24,256 nucleotides of DNA from Desulfohalobiaceae bacterium (GCA_021737525.1 JAIPDU010000002.1:1-24256); one strand, 5' to 3'; shown: positions 7,279-15,501, counted from the first letter of the stretch. Notes: a model not told the origin generated them from the letters alone. Numbers and translations: made by a program.

Positions 7279-7528
7279 GGCCCTGCAGCGCCTCCTCGAT
7301 CTCGTCCTTTTTGTATCCCACCACGCATTTGTCTCCGACAACTAGCGTGGGGAAGGAGAGGGAGGGATTGTACTGCTTGACCTCCTCGATCGCCTCCTGC
7401 CGTTCTTGCCCCTCGAGCTGGTCCACATCCGTGGCATGGAAATCCACTCCCTTGTTCTGAAGCAGCTCCTTGGTCTTTTTGCAGTGACCACAGGTGCTCA
7501 GGGCATAGAGCTTCACTTTATCCGCCAT
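7271..7528 (-). CDS. glutaredoxin family protein (CGHC active site)
   Basis: Small thioredoxin-fold protein of the glutaredoxin/NrdH type, 85 residues. The redox motif is Cys13-Gly-His-Cys16, after a short beta strand (VKLYALST). The cis-Pro is in SFPTLVVGDKCVVGYK. CGHC differs from the CPYC of classical glutaredoxins, and this fits a partner reduced by something other than glutathione. The ATG at 7526-7528 follows GGAGAG; the 34 upstream in-frame residues have no family match. The stop overlaps the FTR start, so the protein is likely reduced by the FTR. It is the first gene of a glutaredoxin-FTR-NifU trio. Confidence 0.92.
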   Translation of the reverse strand: MADKVKLYALSTCGHCKKTKELLQNKGVDFHATDVDQLEGQERQEAIEEVKQYNPSLSFPTLVVGDKCVVGYKKDEIEEALQGHV

Positions 7529-7578
7529 AATGCTCTCCTTGCTTGACCGCTTTGGCGACACGGTTGTTTGCCAATATA

Positions 7579-7609
7579 ATAGTAGTAGCCATTCCCGGCT
7601 CAATGTCAA
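7579..7609 (-). promoter_or_regulatory. candidate promoter for glutaredoxin-FTR-nifU
   Basis: Minus strand: perfect TTGACA (7604-7609), then TACTAT (7579-7584) after 19 bp. The spacer is longer than ideal; TATTAT at 7576-7581 is a better -10 but at 22 bp. It lies about 50 bases before the glutaredoxin ATG, in the gap after tmk. Confidence 0.4.
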
Positions 7610-7639
7610 CTCGTTGCGCTTCAGGAGCAATCAACGATT

Positions 7640-8314
7640 TCAAGTCCTATCCCCGGGAGAGACGCCTGTTTCAAAGGCCCCCTCGGCCAGGAAGGCATCG
7701 ACTGTTGCCAGGATCTCCCCCTGTATCTTTTCCTGGGTCCCGCTTGCGTCCACCAGGCGTATCCGTTGGGGATGGGCCTCTGCCAGATGCAGATACTCCT
7801 GTCGCACCCGCTGATGAAAGGCCAGGGCCTCCGCCTCGAAACGGCCCTCGCTCTCCTGGGCCCCGTTCGCGGCGTTGCGTCCCCTGGCCCGCTCCAGACC
7901 GGTCCGCGCATCCACATCGAGGACAAAGGTGAGATCCGGATACACACCGCGCGAGGCGATCCGGTTCAACTCCGGGATCGCCTCGGGATGCACCCCCCTG
8001 CCGCGCCCCTGGTAGGCCAGGGTGGAATCGATATAGCGGTCCAGGATCACGATGCGGCCCCGGCTCAGGGCGGGGGCGACAACCTGGGCCACGTGCTGGG
8101 CCCTGTCCGCGAGGTAGAGGAAGAGCTCCGCCTCCTGGGTGAGATCCGTTGTGGCCGTATTAAGGAGGATGCGCCGCAAATCCCCGCCCAGGGCGCTGCC
8201 CCCCGGCTCCTTGGAGAGCAGCGTGGCCAGGCCCCGCTGTCGCAGGTTCCCTTCCAGGAGCTCGGCCTGGGTGCTCTTGCCTGATCCCTCTATTCCTTCA
8301 AAGGTAATAAGCAT
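7640..8314 (-). CDS. tmk: thymidylate kinase
   Basis: dTMP kinase, 224 residues, which phosphorylates dTMP to dTDP on the way to dTTP in the cytoplasm. The P-loop GIEGSGKST is at residues 7-15 in the family start MLITFEGIEGSGKSTQ. The DRY motif is in ILDRYIDSTLAYQG, and DLTFVLDVD is the strand leading to the LID region. The ATG at 8312-8314 lies inside the 3' end of the upstream nuclease gene (25 bp overlap), and no clear ribosome-binding site is seen. Reinitiation after that gene is therefore likely. The gene ends about 110 bp before the glutaredoxin start. Confidence 0.95.
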   Translation of the reverse strand: MLITFEGIEGSGKSTQAELLEGNLRQRGLATLLSKEPGGSALGGDLRRILLNTATTDLTQEAELFLYLADRAQHVAQVVAPALSRGRIVILDRYIDSTLAYQGRGRGVHPEAIPELNRIASRGVYPDLTFVLDVDARTGLERARGRNAANGAQESEGRFEAEALAFHQRVRQEYLHLAEAHPQRIRLVDASGTQEKIQGEILATVDAFLAEGAFETGVSPGDRT

Positions 8315-9318
8315 CGCTTGCTCGCGCTCTTGCTGGAGGAGTCCCTGCCCTTGTCCGAATCGCCGGTGCTGCTGGCCCGATAGACCTTGCGCTCCAGGGA
8401 GCGCTGATACGCGGACCAGGGATCGTCCTCCTCCCTACCCTCCAGTGCGGCGTCCACTGTGTTCAGCTTGGCGTCGAGGTTGTCCGCGAAATGCAGCACA
8501 AAGGCCTCCTTGGTCTTGGGCCGCTTGGGCGAGCCGTATTCGAACTCCCCGTGATGGCTCAGGATAAGATGGCGAAGATGGAGCAGCAGCTCGGAATCGA
8601 GCTCCTGGATACGGCTCATGATCGGCTCCAGGACCTGAAGCCCCAGAAAGATATGCCCCAGCAACCGTCCCGAGTCGGTGTATTCCGGGGCCACACCGTA
8701 GTGCAGCTCCCAGGCCTTGCCCAGGTCGTGCACCACCGCGCCCACGAGCAGGATCTCCCGGTCCAGGTCGGGACGCTGATCGCATAGGGCCAGGCAGGTC
8801 CGGGCCACGTTCAGGGTGTGCTCCAGCAGGCCGCCCCGATAGGCGTGATGGATGGCCTTGGCCGCGGGGGCGGCGAGCAGCCTCTCGCGCGTGTGCTTAT
8901 CCCCCAGCACATCGCGGCAGAGCTTTTTCCAGCCCGGATGGGCCAGCTCCCTGCGGCACAGGCCCTGCAGCTCCTGCAGGAGCTCCTGCGGGGGAGGATC
9001 GCTGCTGGGCAACAGATCCGACCAGTCGAAATCGCCCTCCTGCAGGTGGGTCAGCTCGGAGAGGACCAGCTGTTGCTGCTCCCGGAAGGTACGCACCTGA
9101 CCCTTGGCCCGTACTACCTGTTCCGCTTTGAGGTCGGTGTACTCGCTGCTCAGCGGGGACCAGATCTTGGCCTCGATCTGTCCGGTGGCGTCCTGCAGGC
9201 GCAGATCCCAGTAGGGCCCGTTGCGGGAAGCCGCCTGTCTGGCCTGGACCAGAACGAAAACGCCCTCCACCTCCTGTCCGGTGCGGAATTCGCGGATGGG
9301 GCAGGTCTTGTTGGTCAT
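8290..9318 (-). CDS. OB-fold/HD-domain 3'-5' exoribonuclease, YhaM-like
   Basis: Protein of 342 residues with an N-terminal OB-fold nucleic-acid-binding domain (about 10-100) and an HD metal-dependent phosphohydrolase domain (about 155-300). The metal-ligand pattern is His167, His197-Asp198, His222, His255-His256 and Asp279. This layout is that of YhaM, a 3'-to-5' exoribonuclease that trims structured RNA; a role in dNTP or DNA metabolism is possible given tmk next door. The last 30 residues are rich in Ser and Lys and overlap the tmk start by 25 bp. The start is at 9316-9318 with AAGGCGAG just before it. The family call is firm; the substrate is inferred. Confidence 0.88.
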   Translation of the reverse strand: MTNKTCPIREFRTGQEVEGVFVLVQARQAASRNGPYWDLRLQDATGQIEAKIWSPLSSEYTDLKAEQVVRAKGQVRTFREQQQLVLSELTHLQEGDFDWSDLLPSSDPPPQELLQELQGLCRRELAHPGWKKLCRDVLGDKHTRERLLAAPAAKAIHHAYRGGLLEHTLNVARTCLALCDQRPDLDREILLVGAVVHDLGKAWELHYGVAPEYTDSGRLLGHIFLGLQVLEPIMSRIQELDSELLLHLRHLILSHHGEFEYGSPKRPKTKEAFVLHFADNLDAKLNTVDAALEGREEDDPWSAYQRSLERKVYRASSTGDSDKGRDSSSKSASKRCLLPLKE

Positions 9319-9555
9319 CTCGCCTTGTCATGCACTCCGGTTTGCGTTATACAAGCCTCGTTTTACCGGCGAGGTCAAGGGATCGCTCCGCCCTTCTCCC
9401 CGTGCTTGGGGTGAGGCTTTCCCCAGGGAAAGCTAGACCACTCTAGCCTGATTCGCATTTTTTTTCAAAGCCCGCACCCCTCCCCAAGGTGTGAGCCGCA
9501 CTCATCAGTTCCCCCTTTGACAGGAGCTGTGGGGGCAACGAGGATCTAGGACTCC
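9319..9555. promoter_or_regulatory. divergent region between the YhaM-like gene and surE
   Basis: A 237 bp gap with no gene. For the minus-strand operon there is a good -10 TATAAC (minus strand, 9346-9351), 27 bases before the start codon, with TTGACC 21 bp upstream of it, too far for a standard promoter. On the plus strand TTGACA at 9517-9522 is followed 17 bp later by a poor -10 (GAGGAT), close to surE. The middle holds a compact perfect palindrome, CTTTCCC-CA-GGGAAAG (9417-9432), and a T8 run (9461-9468) not attached to it. No operator is recognised. Confidence 0.35.
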
Positions 9556-10317
9556 ATGAACATCATACTGACCAACGACGACGGCATCTGGGCGGTGGGG
9601 CTGCGCTGCCTGGCCCGGGAGCTCCAGCGCGCCGGGCACAGCGTGCACATCGTTGCCCCCCTCACGGAACAGTCCGCAGTGGGACACGCGGTCACCCTGA
9701 GCCTGCCCCTGCGCACCAGGGAGGTGCGGGAGGACCACTTCCAGGGCACCGGGGTCTCCGGCACGCCCGTGGACTGCGTCAAGATGGCCCTGGGCACGGT
9801 CTTCCGCATCCAGCCCGATCTTCTCATCTCCGGGATCAACAGCGGGGCCAACGTGGGTGTGGACGTCCTCTATTCGGGCACCGTCGCCGCGGCGACCGAG
9901 GCGGCCCTGGTGGGCACCCCCTCCATGGCGGTCTCCGTGGACCACTTCAATCCCAAGGACCTGACGGAACAGGCCCGCTACACCGCGGGGCTCCTGGAGC
10001 GGATCGACTGGCCGGGGCTGCCGGCAAACAGGGTAATCAACCTCAACTTTCCCGACTGCCCCCTGGAGCAGAGCCGGGGCCTGAAGTGCTGCCCCCAGAC
10101 GAGCGCGGTGTACGAGGACTGGTACGAAAAGCGGACGGATCCGAGAGGGCGGGACTACTACTGGCTCTGCGGCGAGATCCTGGAGCGGAACCTGGATCCG
10201 GAGACGGACCGGACCCTGCTCACCCAGGGCTTCATCACCCTGACCCCGCTCACCTTCGACTTTACGGACAGGGAGCTGATGCGCAAGCTGGAGCAGAGCA
10301 CTGGCTCAATCTCCTGA
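9556..10317 (+). CDS. surE: 5'/3'-nucleotidase SurE
   Basis: Survival protein E, 253 residues, a metal-dependent phosphatase acting on nucleoside 5'- and 3'-monophosphates (and in some species polyphosphate). The metal site is Asp8-Asp9 in TNDDG, Ser near 40 in APLTEQSAVGHA, and Asn95 in SGINSGANVG. The block YSGTVAAATEAAL is the family core. The N-terminus MNIILTNDDGI fixes the start at 9556. It is one of only three plus-strand genes here and stands alone between two minus-strand operons. Its last 12 bases overlap the last 12 of thrC tail to tail. Confidence 0.97.
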   Translation: MNIILTNDDGIWAVGLRCLARELQRAGHSVHIVAPLTEQSAVGHAVTLSLPLRTREVREDHFQGTGVSGTPVDCVKMALGTVFRIQPDLLISGINSGANVGVDVLYSGTVAAATEAALVGTPSMAVSVDHFNPKDLTEQARYTAGLLERIDWPGLPANRVINLNFPDCPLEQSRGLKCCPQTSAVYEDWYEKRTDPRGRDYYWLCGEILERNLDPETDRTLLTQGFITLTPLTFDFTDRELMRKLEQSTGSIS

Positions 10318-11757
10318 CAGGCCGAGCAGCTCCATTATTTCCGCGGCCGCCCCGGAGACAAAGGCCTCGCGCTCCGCACCCGGGGTGGCGTCGACTCCCC
10401 GCACCTGCCGCGGCCTGTTGATCAGCTCTTGGCGCGGCTGGATCTCGTACTCCGGGGGAAAGCTGTCCTCGAAGTACATCTGCTGAAAGGACTGGAACTT
10501 CAGGGAATGGGCCGTGGCGTTGAGCACGGCTGTCTTTTCCCGGGAAACGGCCCCCTCCCGAGCCGCACGGAGGAGCCCGGCAAGGCTCTCCCCGCCCTGG
10601 GTGCAGGCGATGTGCCCGTGCCGGTTCGCCTGGAGCATCCCCTCCACGATCTCCTGCTCCGTGACCTGGACCACCTGGAAGGCGGACTCCCCTGCCAGGG
10701 CCTGGTACCGCTCCGCCAGGGACCGCACCCTGGGGAAGGACACCGGATCGCCGATCATGGCCGCCTGGGCCGCGCTGGACCTGACGGAAACCGGCTCGTA
10801 GCGGCGCTCACCCGGCGGGGAGCTGTAATAGCGGTACACCGGATCCGCGTGACAGGACTGCACCCCGAAGATCTGGGGCAGCTCGGAGATGATCCCCAGG
10901 CGGTGGAGCTTGAGGAAGCCGGCCATGATCGCGGAGATATTGCCCGCGTTGCCCACCGGGACGAAGACCGCCTTGTCCCCGGTCTCCCAATCCGACCACT
11001 GGGCCACCTCGAAGGCGTAGGTCTCCTGGCCCAGGATGCGCCAGCTGTTCTTGGAGTTCAAAAGGGCCACGGGGCAGTTGTCCGCCAGGTACTCCACCAC
11101 CTTCATGCAGTCGTCGAAGACTCCGGGCAGCTCCAGGACCCGGGCCCCGCTGCCCAGGGGCTGGGCCAGCTGCTGCGGGGTGACCTTGCCCTGGGGCAGA
11201 AGGACAACAGAGGTGACCGGATGACCCACATAGGCGGCATACATGGCGGCCGAAGCCGACGTGTCGCCCGTGGAGGCGCAGACGGTGAGCAGGCGATCCC
11301 ACTGCTTCTGTCGCAGCACGGACTTCAGATAGCTGAAGGCACAGGCCATGCCCCGGTCCTTAAATGAGGCGCTGGGGTTCTGGCCCTCGTTCTTGAAGGC
11401 CAGGGGCCGGCCCACCCGCTCTTCCAGGTCGGAGTTGGCCCGCACCACCGGGGTCTGGCCCTCGCCTGGGCTCACGATGTCCCCGGGCTCCAGGATGGGG
11501 GCCACGAGCTCGTAGAAGCGGAAGATCCCCTGCAGGGCGGAATGCTTGGAGGCAGCCCTGGAGTCGAAGATCTCCCGCCAGGTCTGGCCGGAGGTCTTGG
11601 TCAGCTCGGCAAAGCGCGTATCCTCCAGAAGGAAGACACCGCCGCAGCCGGGGCAGGTGTAGTAGAGCTCAGCCGCGGGAAAACGGCTCCCGCACCCTTG
11701 ACACACGTATTCCATCTCTCCCCGGTAGGCGGGGAATCCGTCTCGCGCATGCGCCAT
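10306..11757 (-). CDS. thrC: threonine synthase
   Basis: PLP-dependent enzyme converting O-phosphohomoserine to threonine, 483 residues. A Zn-ribbon (Cys19, Cys22, Cys35, Cys38) precedes the fold-type II PLP domain. The PLP lysine is Lys133 in the SFKDRGM motif; ASTGDTSASAA and PVGNAGNISA are phosphate-binding loops. The ribbon is a feature of a subset of bacterial threonine synthases. The ATG at 11757 has GAGGAG at a good distance; an internal ATG at 11715 has its ribosome-binding site too close. It lies 13 bp after the DUF456 gene, probably in one transcript. The 3' end overlaps surE by 12 bp in convergent orientation. It could be a homologue acting on another substrate, but the length and motifs favour ThrC. 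Confidence 0.93.
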   Translation of the reverse strand: MAHARDGFPAYRGEMEYVCQGCGSRFPAAELYYTCPGCGGVFLLEDTRFAELTKTSGQTWREIFDSRAASKHSALQGIFRFYELVAPILEPGDIVSPGEGQTPVVRANSDLEERVGRPLAFKNEGQNPSASFKDRGMACAFSYLKSVLRQKQWDRLLTVCASTGDTSASAAMYAAYVGHPVTSVVLLPQGKVTPQQLAQPLGSGARVLELPGVFDDCMKVVEYLADNCPVALLNSKNSWRILGQETYAFEVAQWSDWETGDKAVFVPVGNAGNISAIMAGFLKLHRLGIISELPQIFGVQSCHADPVYRYYSSPPGERRYEPVSVRSSAAQAAMIGDPVSFPRVRSLAERYQALAGESAFQVVQVTEQEIVEGMLQANRHGHIACTQGGESLAGLLRAAREGAVSREKTAVLNATAHSLKFQSFQQMYFEDSFPPEYEIQPRQELINRPRQVRGVDATPGAEREAFVSGAAAEIMELLGLSGD

Positions 11758-11770
11758 ATTCCTCGCTCCT

Positions 11771-12274
11771 CTAGGGCCAAACCCTGGGCAGGGCCAGCAT
11801 GATCAGCACCATCCCCAGGCCGGCCTTGGCCGCAAAACCGAGCACCCGGCCCAGCATGGCCCCCTTGGAGGCGTGAACCGCCCGGGCGATCTCCTTGCCC
11901 GAGACGAGCTCCAGGATCAGGCTGCCCAGAAAGGCGCCGGCAACGGCTCCCAGGATGGCCCCCACGCCGAGGAAGAAGGGTACTCCGGCGATCGCGCCGA
12001 TCAGTGCGCCTGCGAGGGATCCCCAGTTGCCTCTGGAGCTTCCCCCGTAGCGCTTGCCTCCCCACCACTGGCTGGCGAACTCCAGGGCCTCGCCTATCGC
12101 TGCCAACAGCAACAGTCCCAGGAAGAACCACCATCCCGCGGGCATCTCCGGATGAAAGAGCTTCCACAGGCCCAGAAGGGCAACATTGACCCAGTTGCCC
12201 GGCAGGCTGAAGAAGATGGAGGCCCAGGCCAGGAGCATGAGCAGCAGGAGCATTGCGGCCGCGAAATAGATCAT
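11771..12274 (-). CDS. DUF456 family membrane protein
   Basis: Small integral membrane protein of the DUF456 family, 167 residues, function unknown. The N-terminus is a strongly hydrophobic segment (residues 1-25), followed by LPGNW, a second segment near 45-60, and two glycine-rich hydrophobic segments (about 85-125, GALIGAIAGVPFFLGVGAILGAVAGAFLG) typical of tightly packed helices. A final hydrophobic segment lies near 148-163. Four to five membrane passes are likely. It sits 13 bp upstream of thrC on the same strand. The gene starts next to the REP-like repeat cluster on its upstream side; TATAGT on the minus strand near 12310 may be a -10. Confidence 0.85.
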   Translation of the reverse strand: MIYFAAAMLLLLMLLAWASIFFSLPGNWVNVALLGLWKLFHPEMPAGWWFFLGLLLLAAIGEALEFASQWWGGKRYGGSSRGNWGSLAGALIGAIAGVPFFLGVGAILGAVAGAFLGSLILELVSGKEIARAVHASKGAMLGRVLGFAAKAGLGMVLIMLALPRVWP

Positions 12275-12315
12275 GCTGAATTGTCTGCAAGATTGGATTG
12301 ATTTTGACTATACAA

Positions 12316-12678
12316 CCATCATTCCCGGACCGACCAGTGCACAACCAAGCATGAAAATACGAGCGAGGCGAAGGCGGGTGGACGCTGAAGCGCGGGTTTC
12401 ATCCCGGGTTTCAGCTGATGAGACCAGCAGCCCATAAGGGGCAACACCATAACCACTCCAGTCTCACCTCGCATGCCGCTACCTTGTTTTATGCTTGGCT
12501 CAAGCAAGTTGTCGCTTATATTGCGCTAAGAACAAGGCCAAGGTGTTATATGAAGCCCGGCGAAGCGCTCCACCCGCCTTCGCCTCGCCTTACAACATTC
12601 CTTAAATTCAACAAGCTAAACACATTTTCATATGACCCTCATTCCCGGGCGGACTCGAGCATTACCAAGCATAAATCA
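12316..12678. repeat. REP-like palindromic repeat cluster between DUF456 gene and paaK
   Basis: The roughly 400 bp between the DUF456 gene and the paaK stop holds no gene. It is built from two modules. A 43-nt module U occurs as direct copies at 12316-12358 and 12636-12678 (31 of 43 identical; the second overlaps the paaK stop). A GC-rich module V occurs as a perfect 20-bp inverted repeat at 12363-12382 and 12569-12588, with imperfect pairing extending to about 12401 and 12552. The same U and V modules recur next to pyk at 21081-21160. This resembles the alternating palindromes of REP/BIME clusters. The 150 bp inside the loop contains a further degenerate end of U (minus strand, about 12486-12498). 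Confidence 0.7.
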
Positions 12679-13977
12679 GTTCTCTGCCTGCCGCATGTCC
12701 ACCACCCGCTCCGCCTTGCCCTCGTTCCGGGGCAGGCTGCGGTGCTCCACCAGCTCCACCTTGGGGCTGATCAGGATCTCCTCCCGCAGGCTGCGGGCGA
12801 TCTTCTGTTCCAGTCCCTTGAGGGCCCGCATGTCCTCCACGAAATACTCGTCCTTGATCTCCACACGCACCCGCATGTGATCGATGTATCCCGAGCGCTC
12901 CAGCACGATCTGGTAGTTCTCCCCCACTTCGGGAATGTCCATGAGGATCTTCTCCACCTGCATGGGGTAGATGTTCACCCCCTTGAGGATGATCATGTCG
13001 TCCGTTCTGCCGGCGATGCGCTCGATGCGGCGATGGGTCCTGCCGCAGGGACAGGTTCCCGGAACGACCCGGGTCAGGTCCTTGGTGCGGTAGCGGATGA
13101 GGGGCATGCCCTCCCGGGTCAGGGTGGTCATGACCAGCTCCCCGTACTCCCCGTCCGGGACGGGCTCCAGTGTCTCGGGATCCAGGATCTCCAGGATATA
13201 GGAGTCCTCCCAGAGGTGCATCCCCTGCTGCTCCGGGCACTCGAAGGCCACTCCGGGGCCGTTCATCTCCGAGAGGCCGTAGGAGTTGTACGCGCTCACG
13301 CCGTAGATGGCCTCGATCCGCTGCCGGATCTGCTCCGTGTGGGGCTCGGCTCCGATCAGGGCGATGCGCAGGGGGAGATCCGCAGGGTCGATTCCCGTTT
13401 CCCGGATCACCGTGGCCAGGTGCATGGCGTAGGAGGGGATGATGTGGACCACGCTCACTCGGAAGTCCTGCAAAAGCTTGATCTGCCGCTTGCTGTTTCC
13501 GGCTCCAGCGGGGATGGTCAGACAGCCCAGCCTCTCCGCCCCGTAGTGGATGCCCAGCCCCCCGGTAAAGAGCCCGTACCCGCTCAGGTTCTGGAAGATG
13601 TCCTCGGGCCGGACCCCCACCATGTACATGCAGCGGGCCACCAGATCTGCCCAGTTGGCGAGATCCTGCTCGGTATAGAGAATGGCTGTGGGGCTTCCCG
13701 TGGTTCCGGAGGATGCGTGCAGGCGAACCATGTTCTGCACGGGCTGGGTCAAAAAGCCCAGGGGATAGTATTCCCTGAGGTCGTCCTTGCTGGTCAGGGG
13801 CAATAGCCTGATGTCCTCGGGGCTGTTCAGCGCGTCGGAATCGATCCCTTCCAGCCGCTGGCTGTAAAAGGTAGAGTTCTTGGCCCGCTCCACGGTTTGG
13901 CGCAGCCTCTCTGTCTGCAGCGAGGCGATTTCGTCCCTGGAAAGCCCTTCCTGGGAATGAAAAAACTCCGTGCTCAT
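12676..13977 (-). CDS. paaK: phenylacetate--CoA ligase family protein
   Basis: Adenylate-forming enzyme, 433 residues, which activates an aromatic acid (phenylacetate or an indole/aryl-acetate) as AMP ester and then CoA thioester. The P-loop SSGTTGSPT is at residues 89-97. Later motifs are YGLSEMNGPG, YRTKDLT, the Cys pair CPCGRTHRRI, and GRTDDMIILKGVNIYP at the C-terminal domain hinge. The length fits PaaK. The ATG at 13975-13977 has GAAGGGA before it; the 14 extra in-frame residues upstream are rejected. It follows dnaB by 63 bp on the same strand. No ring-oxidation genes are nearby, so in an anaerobe it may serve aromatic amino-acid fermentation or ferredoxin oxidoreductase products; that is an inference. 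Confidence 0.92.
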   Translation of the reverse strand: MSTEFFHSQEGLSRDEIASLQTERLRQTVERAKNSTFYSQRLEGIDSDALNSPEDIRLLPLTSKDDLREYYPLGFLTQPVQNMVRLHASSGTTGSPTAILYTEQDLANWADLVARCMYMVGVRPEDIFQNLSGYGLFTGGLGIHYGAERLGCLTIPAGAGNSKRQIKLLQDFRVSVVHIIPSYAMHLATVIRETGIDPADLPLRIALIGAEPHTEQIRQRIEAIYGVSAYNSYGLSEMNGPGVAFECPEQQGMHLWEDSYILEILDPETLEPVPDGEYGELVMTTLTREGMPLIRYRTKDLTRVVPGTCPCGRTHRRIERIAGRTDDMIILKGVNIYPMQVEKILMDIPEVGENYQIVLERSGYIDHMRVRVEIKDEYFVEDMRALKGLEQKIARSLREEILISPKVELVEHRSLPRNEGKAERVVDMRQAEN

Positions 13978-14040
13978 AATGCGTCCCTTCACCTGTGCGC
14001 TTTGACGTCCGCTCGCCACATCCGTTCAGCCAGGCGCGGC

Positions 14041-15501
14041 TCATTCTCCGCCTGCGGCAGTCTCCTCGGAGGGCGCGGGCATCTGGGCCAGGTTCTCAAA
14101 GGCTGTGCTGCTGTTCAAATAGGAGAGCTTGACCTTGCCCACGGGGCCGTTGCGCTGCTTGCCCACGATGATCTCGGCAATGCCCTTGTTGGGATTGTCC
14201 TCGCGCGTGTTGTACACCTCGTCCCGATAGAGGAAGACGATGAGGTCCGCGTCCTGCTCGATGGCCCCGGATTCGCGCAGATCGGAAAGCATGGGACGCT
14301 TGTCCGTGCGGTCCTCCACCTTGCGATTGAGCTGGGCCAGGGCGACCACGGGAACGTCGATCTCCTTGGCCAGGGACTTCAGGTTGCGCGATATGTGGGA
14401 GATTTCCTGCTCGCGGGATTCCTTGCGCTGATTGAGATGCATGAGCTGCAGGTAGTCCACCACCACCATGCCCAGGCCCTTCTCCCCTTTGAGGCGGCGG
14501 CAGCGGGCGCGCAGCTCCAGCGGGTCCAGGGAGGGGGTGTCGTCGATATAGATGGGCGCCTGGGAGATGTCCTCCGCGGCCTGATACAACTTGGCCCAGT
14601 CCTCGTCCGTGAGGAATCCGCTGCGCATGCGCGAGAGGCCCACATGGCCCCAGGCACAGAGCATGCGCATCATGAGCTGATCCATGGACATCTCCAGGGA
14701 GAAGATCGCTGTGGGGATCTGGTGCTTCACCGCGGAACGCATGGCCACGTTGAGACCGAATGCGGTCTTGCCCATGCTGGGCCGCCCGGCCAGGATGATC
14801 AGATCCGTGCGCTGCAGGCCGGCGGTGAGCTCGTCGAAATCGTGATAGTCCGTGGGCACCCCGGTGATGAGCTCGTTCTGCTCGAACCGCTGCTCCAGGT
14901 ATTCAAAGACCTGGTCCACCAGCTCCTTGCTGGACTTGAAACGGGGCTGGGTGCGCGCCTCGGAGATCTGGAAGATGTCCGTCTCCGCCCTGTCCAGCAG
15001 GCTTTCCGTCTCGTCCTCGGACTGGAAGGCGCTGTTTATGATCTGCGAGGCCCGCTGGATGAGCTCCCGCCGCACAGCCTTTTCCTGGACGATCTCCGCA
15101 TAGCTCAGGGCATTGGCCGCACTGGCCACGGATTCCATAAGGGAGCTGAGATACACCGCTCCGCCGGCTTCCTCCAGATGGCCCGTCTTCTGCAGATGCT
15201 CGGAAACGGTGACCAGATCGATGGGGCTGTTCAGGGAGTAGAGCTCGCGGAAGGCGCGGAAGATCGCCCCGTGGGCGGGATAGTAGAAGTCCTCCTCCCC
15301 CAGCATGTCCACCAGGGAGTGGAAGACGCTATTGCGCAAAAAAACCCCCCCCAAAACCGCCTGTTCAGCCTCCTGGTTTTGAGGGGGGCGCTTGCTCGCA
15401 AGATCGCTATTCTGCTGGGTCAATGAGGCATCACCGTGGGGGTTGGTCCGAGCCTTACTGCTCACCTGCCTGCTCGGATTCCTGTTCTGGTTCCTGCTCA
15501 T
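14041..15501 (-). CDS. dnaB: replicative DNA helicase
   Basis: Hexameric 5'-3' replicative helicase of the DnaB family, 486 residues from the ATG at 15499-15501. The N-terminal domain opens with the conserved PPQNxEAEQAVLGG block (residues 39-52). Walker A is GRPSMGKT (239-246), Walker B is in GMVVVDYLQLM, and the RecA-like domain ends with the SDLRESGAIEQDAD motif. About 37 basic, low-complexity residues precede the conserved block. An upstream TTG (15540) and an in-frame GTG (15463-15465) are alternative starts. All but a start after 15455 overlap the rplI tail (47 bp from the ATG). A terminator-like hairpin lies within codons 38-55. It is not a phage-type helicase by context (rplI neighbour). 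Confidence 0.95.
   Translation of the reverse strand: MSRNQNRNPSRQVSSKARTNPHGDASLTQQNSDLASKRPPQNQEAEQAVLGGVFLRNSVFHSLVDMLGEEDFYYPAHGAIFRAFRELYSLNSPIDLVTVSEHLQKTGHLEEAGGAVYLSSLMESVASAANALSYAEIVQEKAVRRELIQRASQIINSAFQSEDETESLLDRAETDIFQISEARTQPRFKSSKELVDQVFEYLEQRFEQNELITGVPTDYHDFDELTAGLQRTDLIILAGRPSMGKTAFGLNVAMRSAVKHQIPTAIFSLEMSMDQLMMRMLCAWGHVGLSRMRSGFLTDEDWAKLYQAAEDISQAPIYIDDTPSLDPLELRARCRRLKGEKGLGMVVVDYLQLMHLNQRKESREQEISHISRNLKSLAKEIDVPVVALAQLNRKVEDRTDKRPMLSDLRESGAIEQDADLIVFLYRDEVYNTREDNPNKGIAEIIVGKQRNGPVGKVKLSYLNSSTAFENLAQMPAPSEETAAGGE
15338..15388 (-). terminator. terminator-like hairpin plus T7 inside the dnaB 5' coding region
   Basis: On the minus strand CCCCCC-T-CAAAACC (15388-15375 side) pairs with GGTTTTG-G-GGGGGG (15358-15345). 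The stem is about 14 bp with one mismatch and a 16-base loop. It is followed directly by seven T (15344-15338). This is the form of a Rho-independent terminator in the sense direction of dnaB. It overlaps codons for the conserved PPQN...AVLGG block, so the protein sequence constrains part of it. It may be an attenuator or pause site that reduces dnaB relative to the ribosomal genes; it may also be a by-product of codon choice. Confidence 0.45.

Noticed and set aside
7575..7580. TATAAT on the plus strand
   Set aside because: No plus-strand gene follows within several hundred bases; it lies in the AT-rich promoter region of the opposite strand.
9461..9468. T8 run as an intrinsic terminator
   Set aside because: The nearest stem (9417-9432) ends 28 bases earlier, and no gene on the plus strand ends upstream.
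12418..13806. 462-residue open frame on the plus strand
   Set aside because: It is antisense to paaK for most of its length; its composition is rich in His, Leu and Gly as expected of a GC-rich shadow frame, and the opposite frame has clear ligase motifs.
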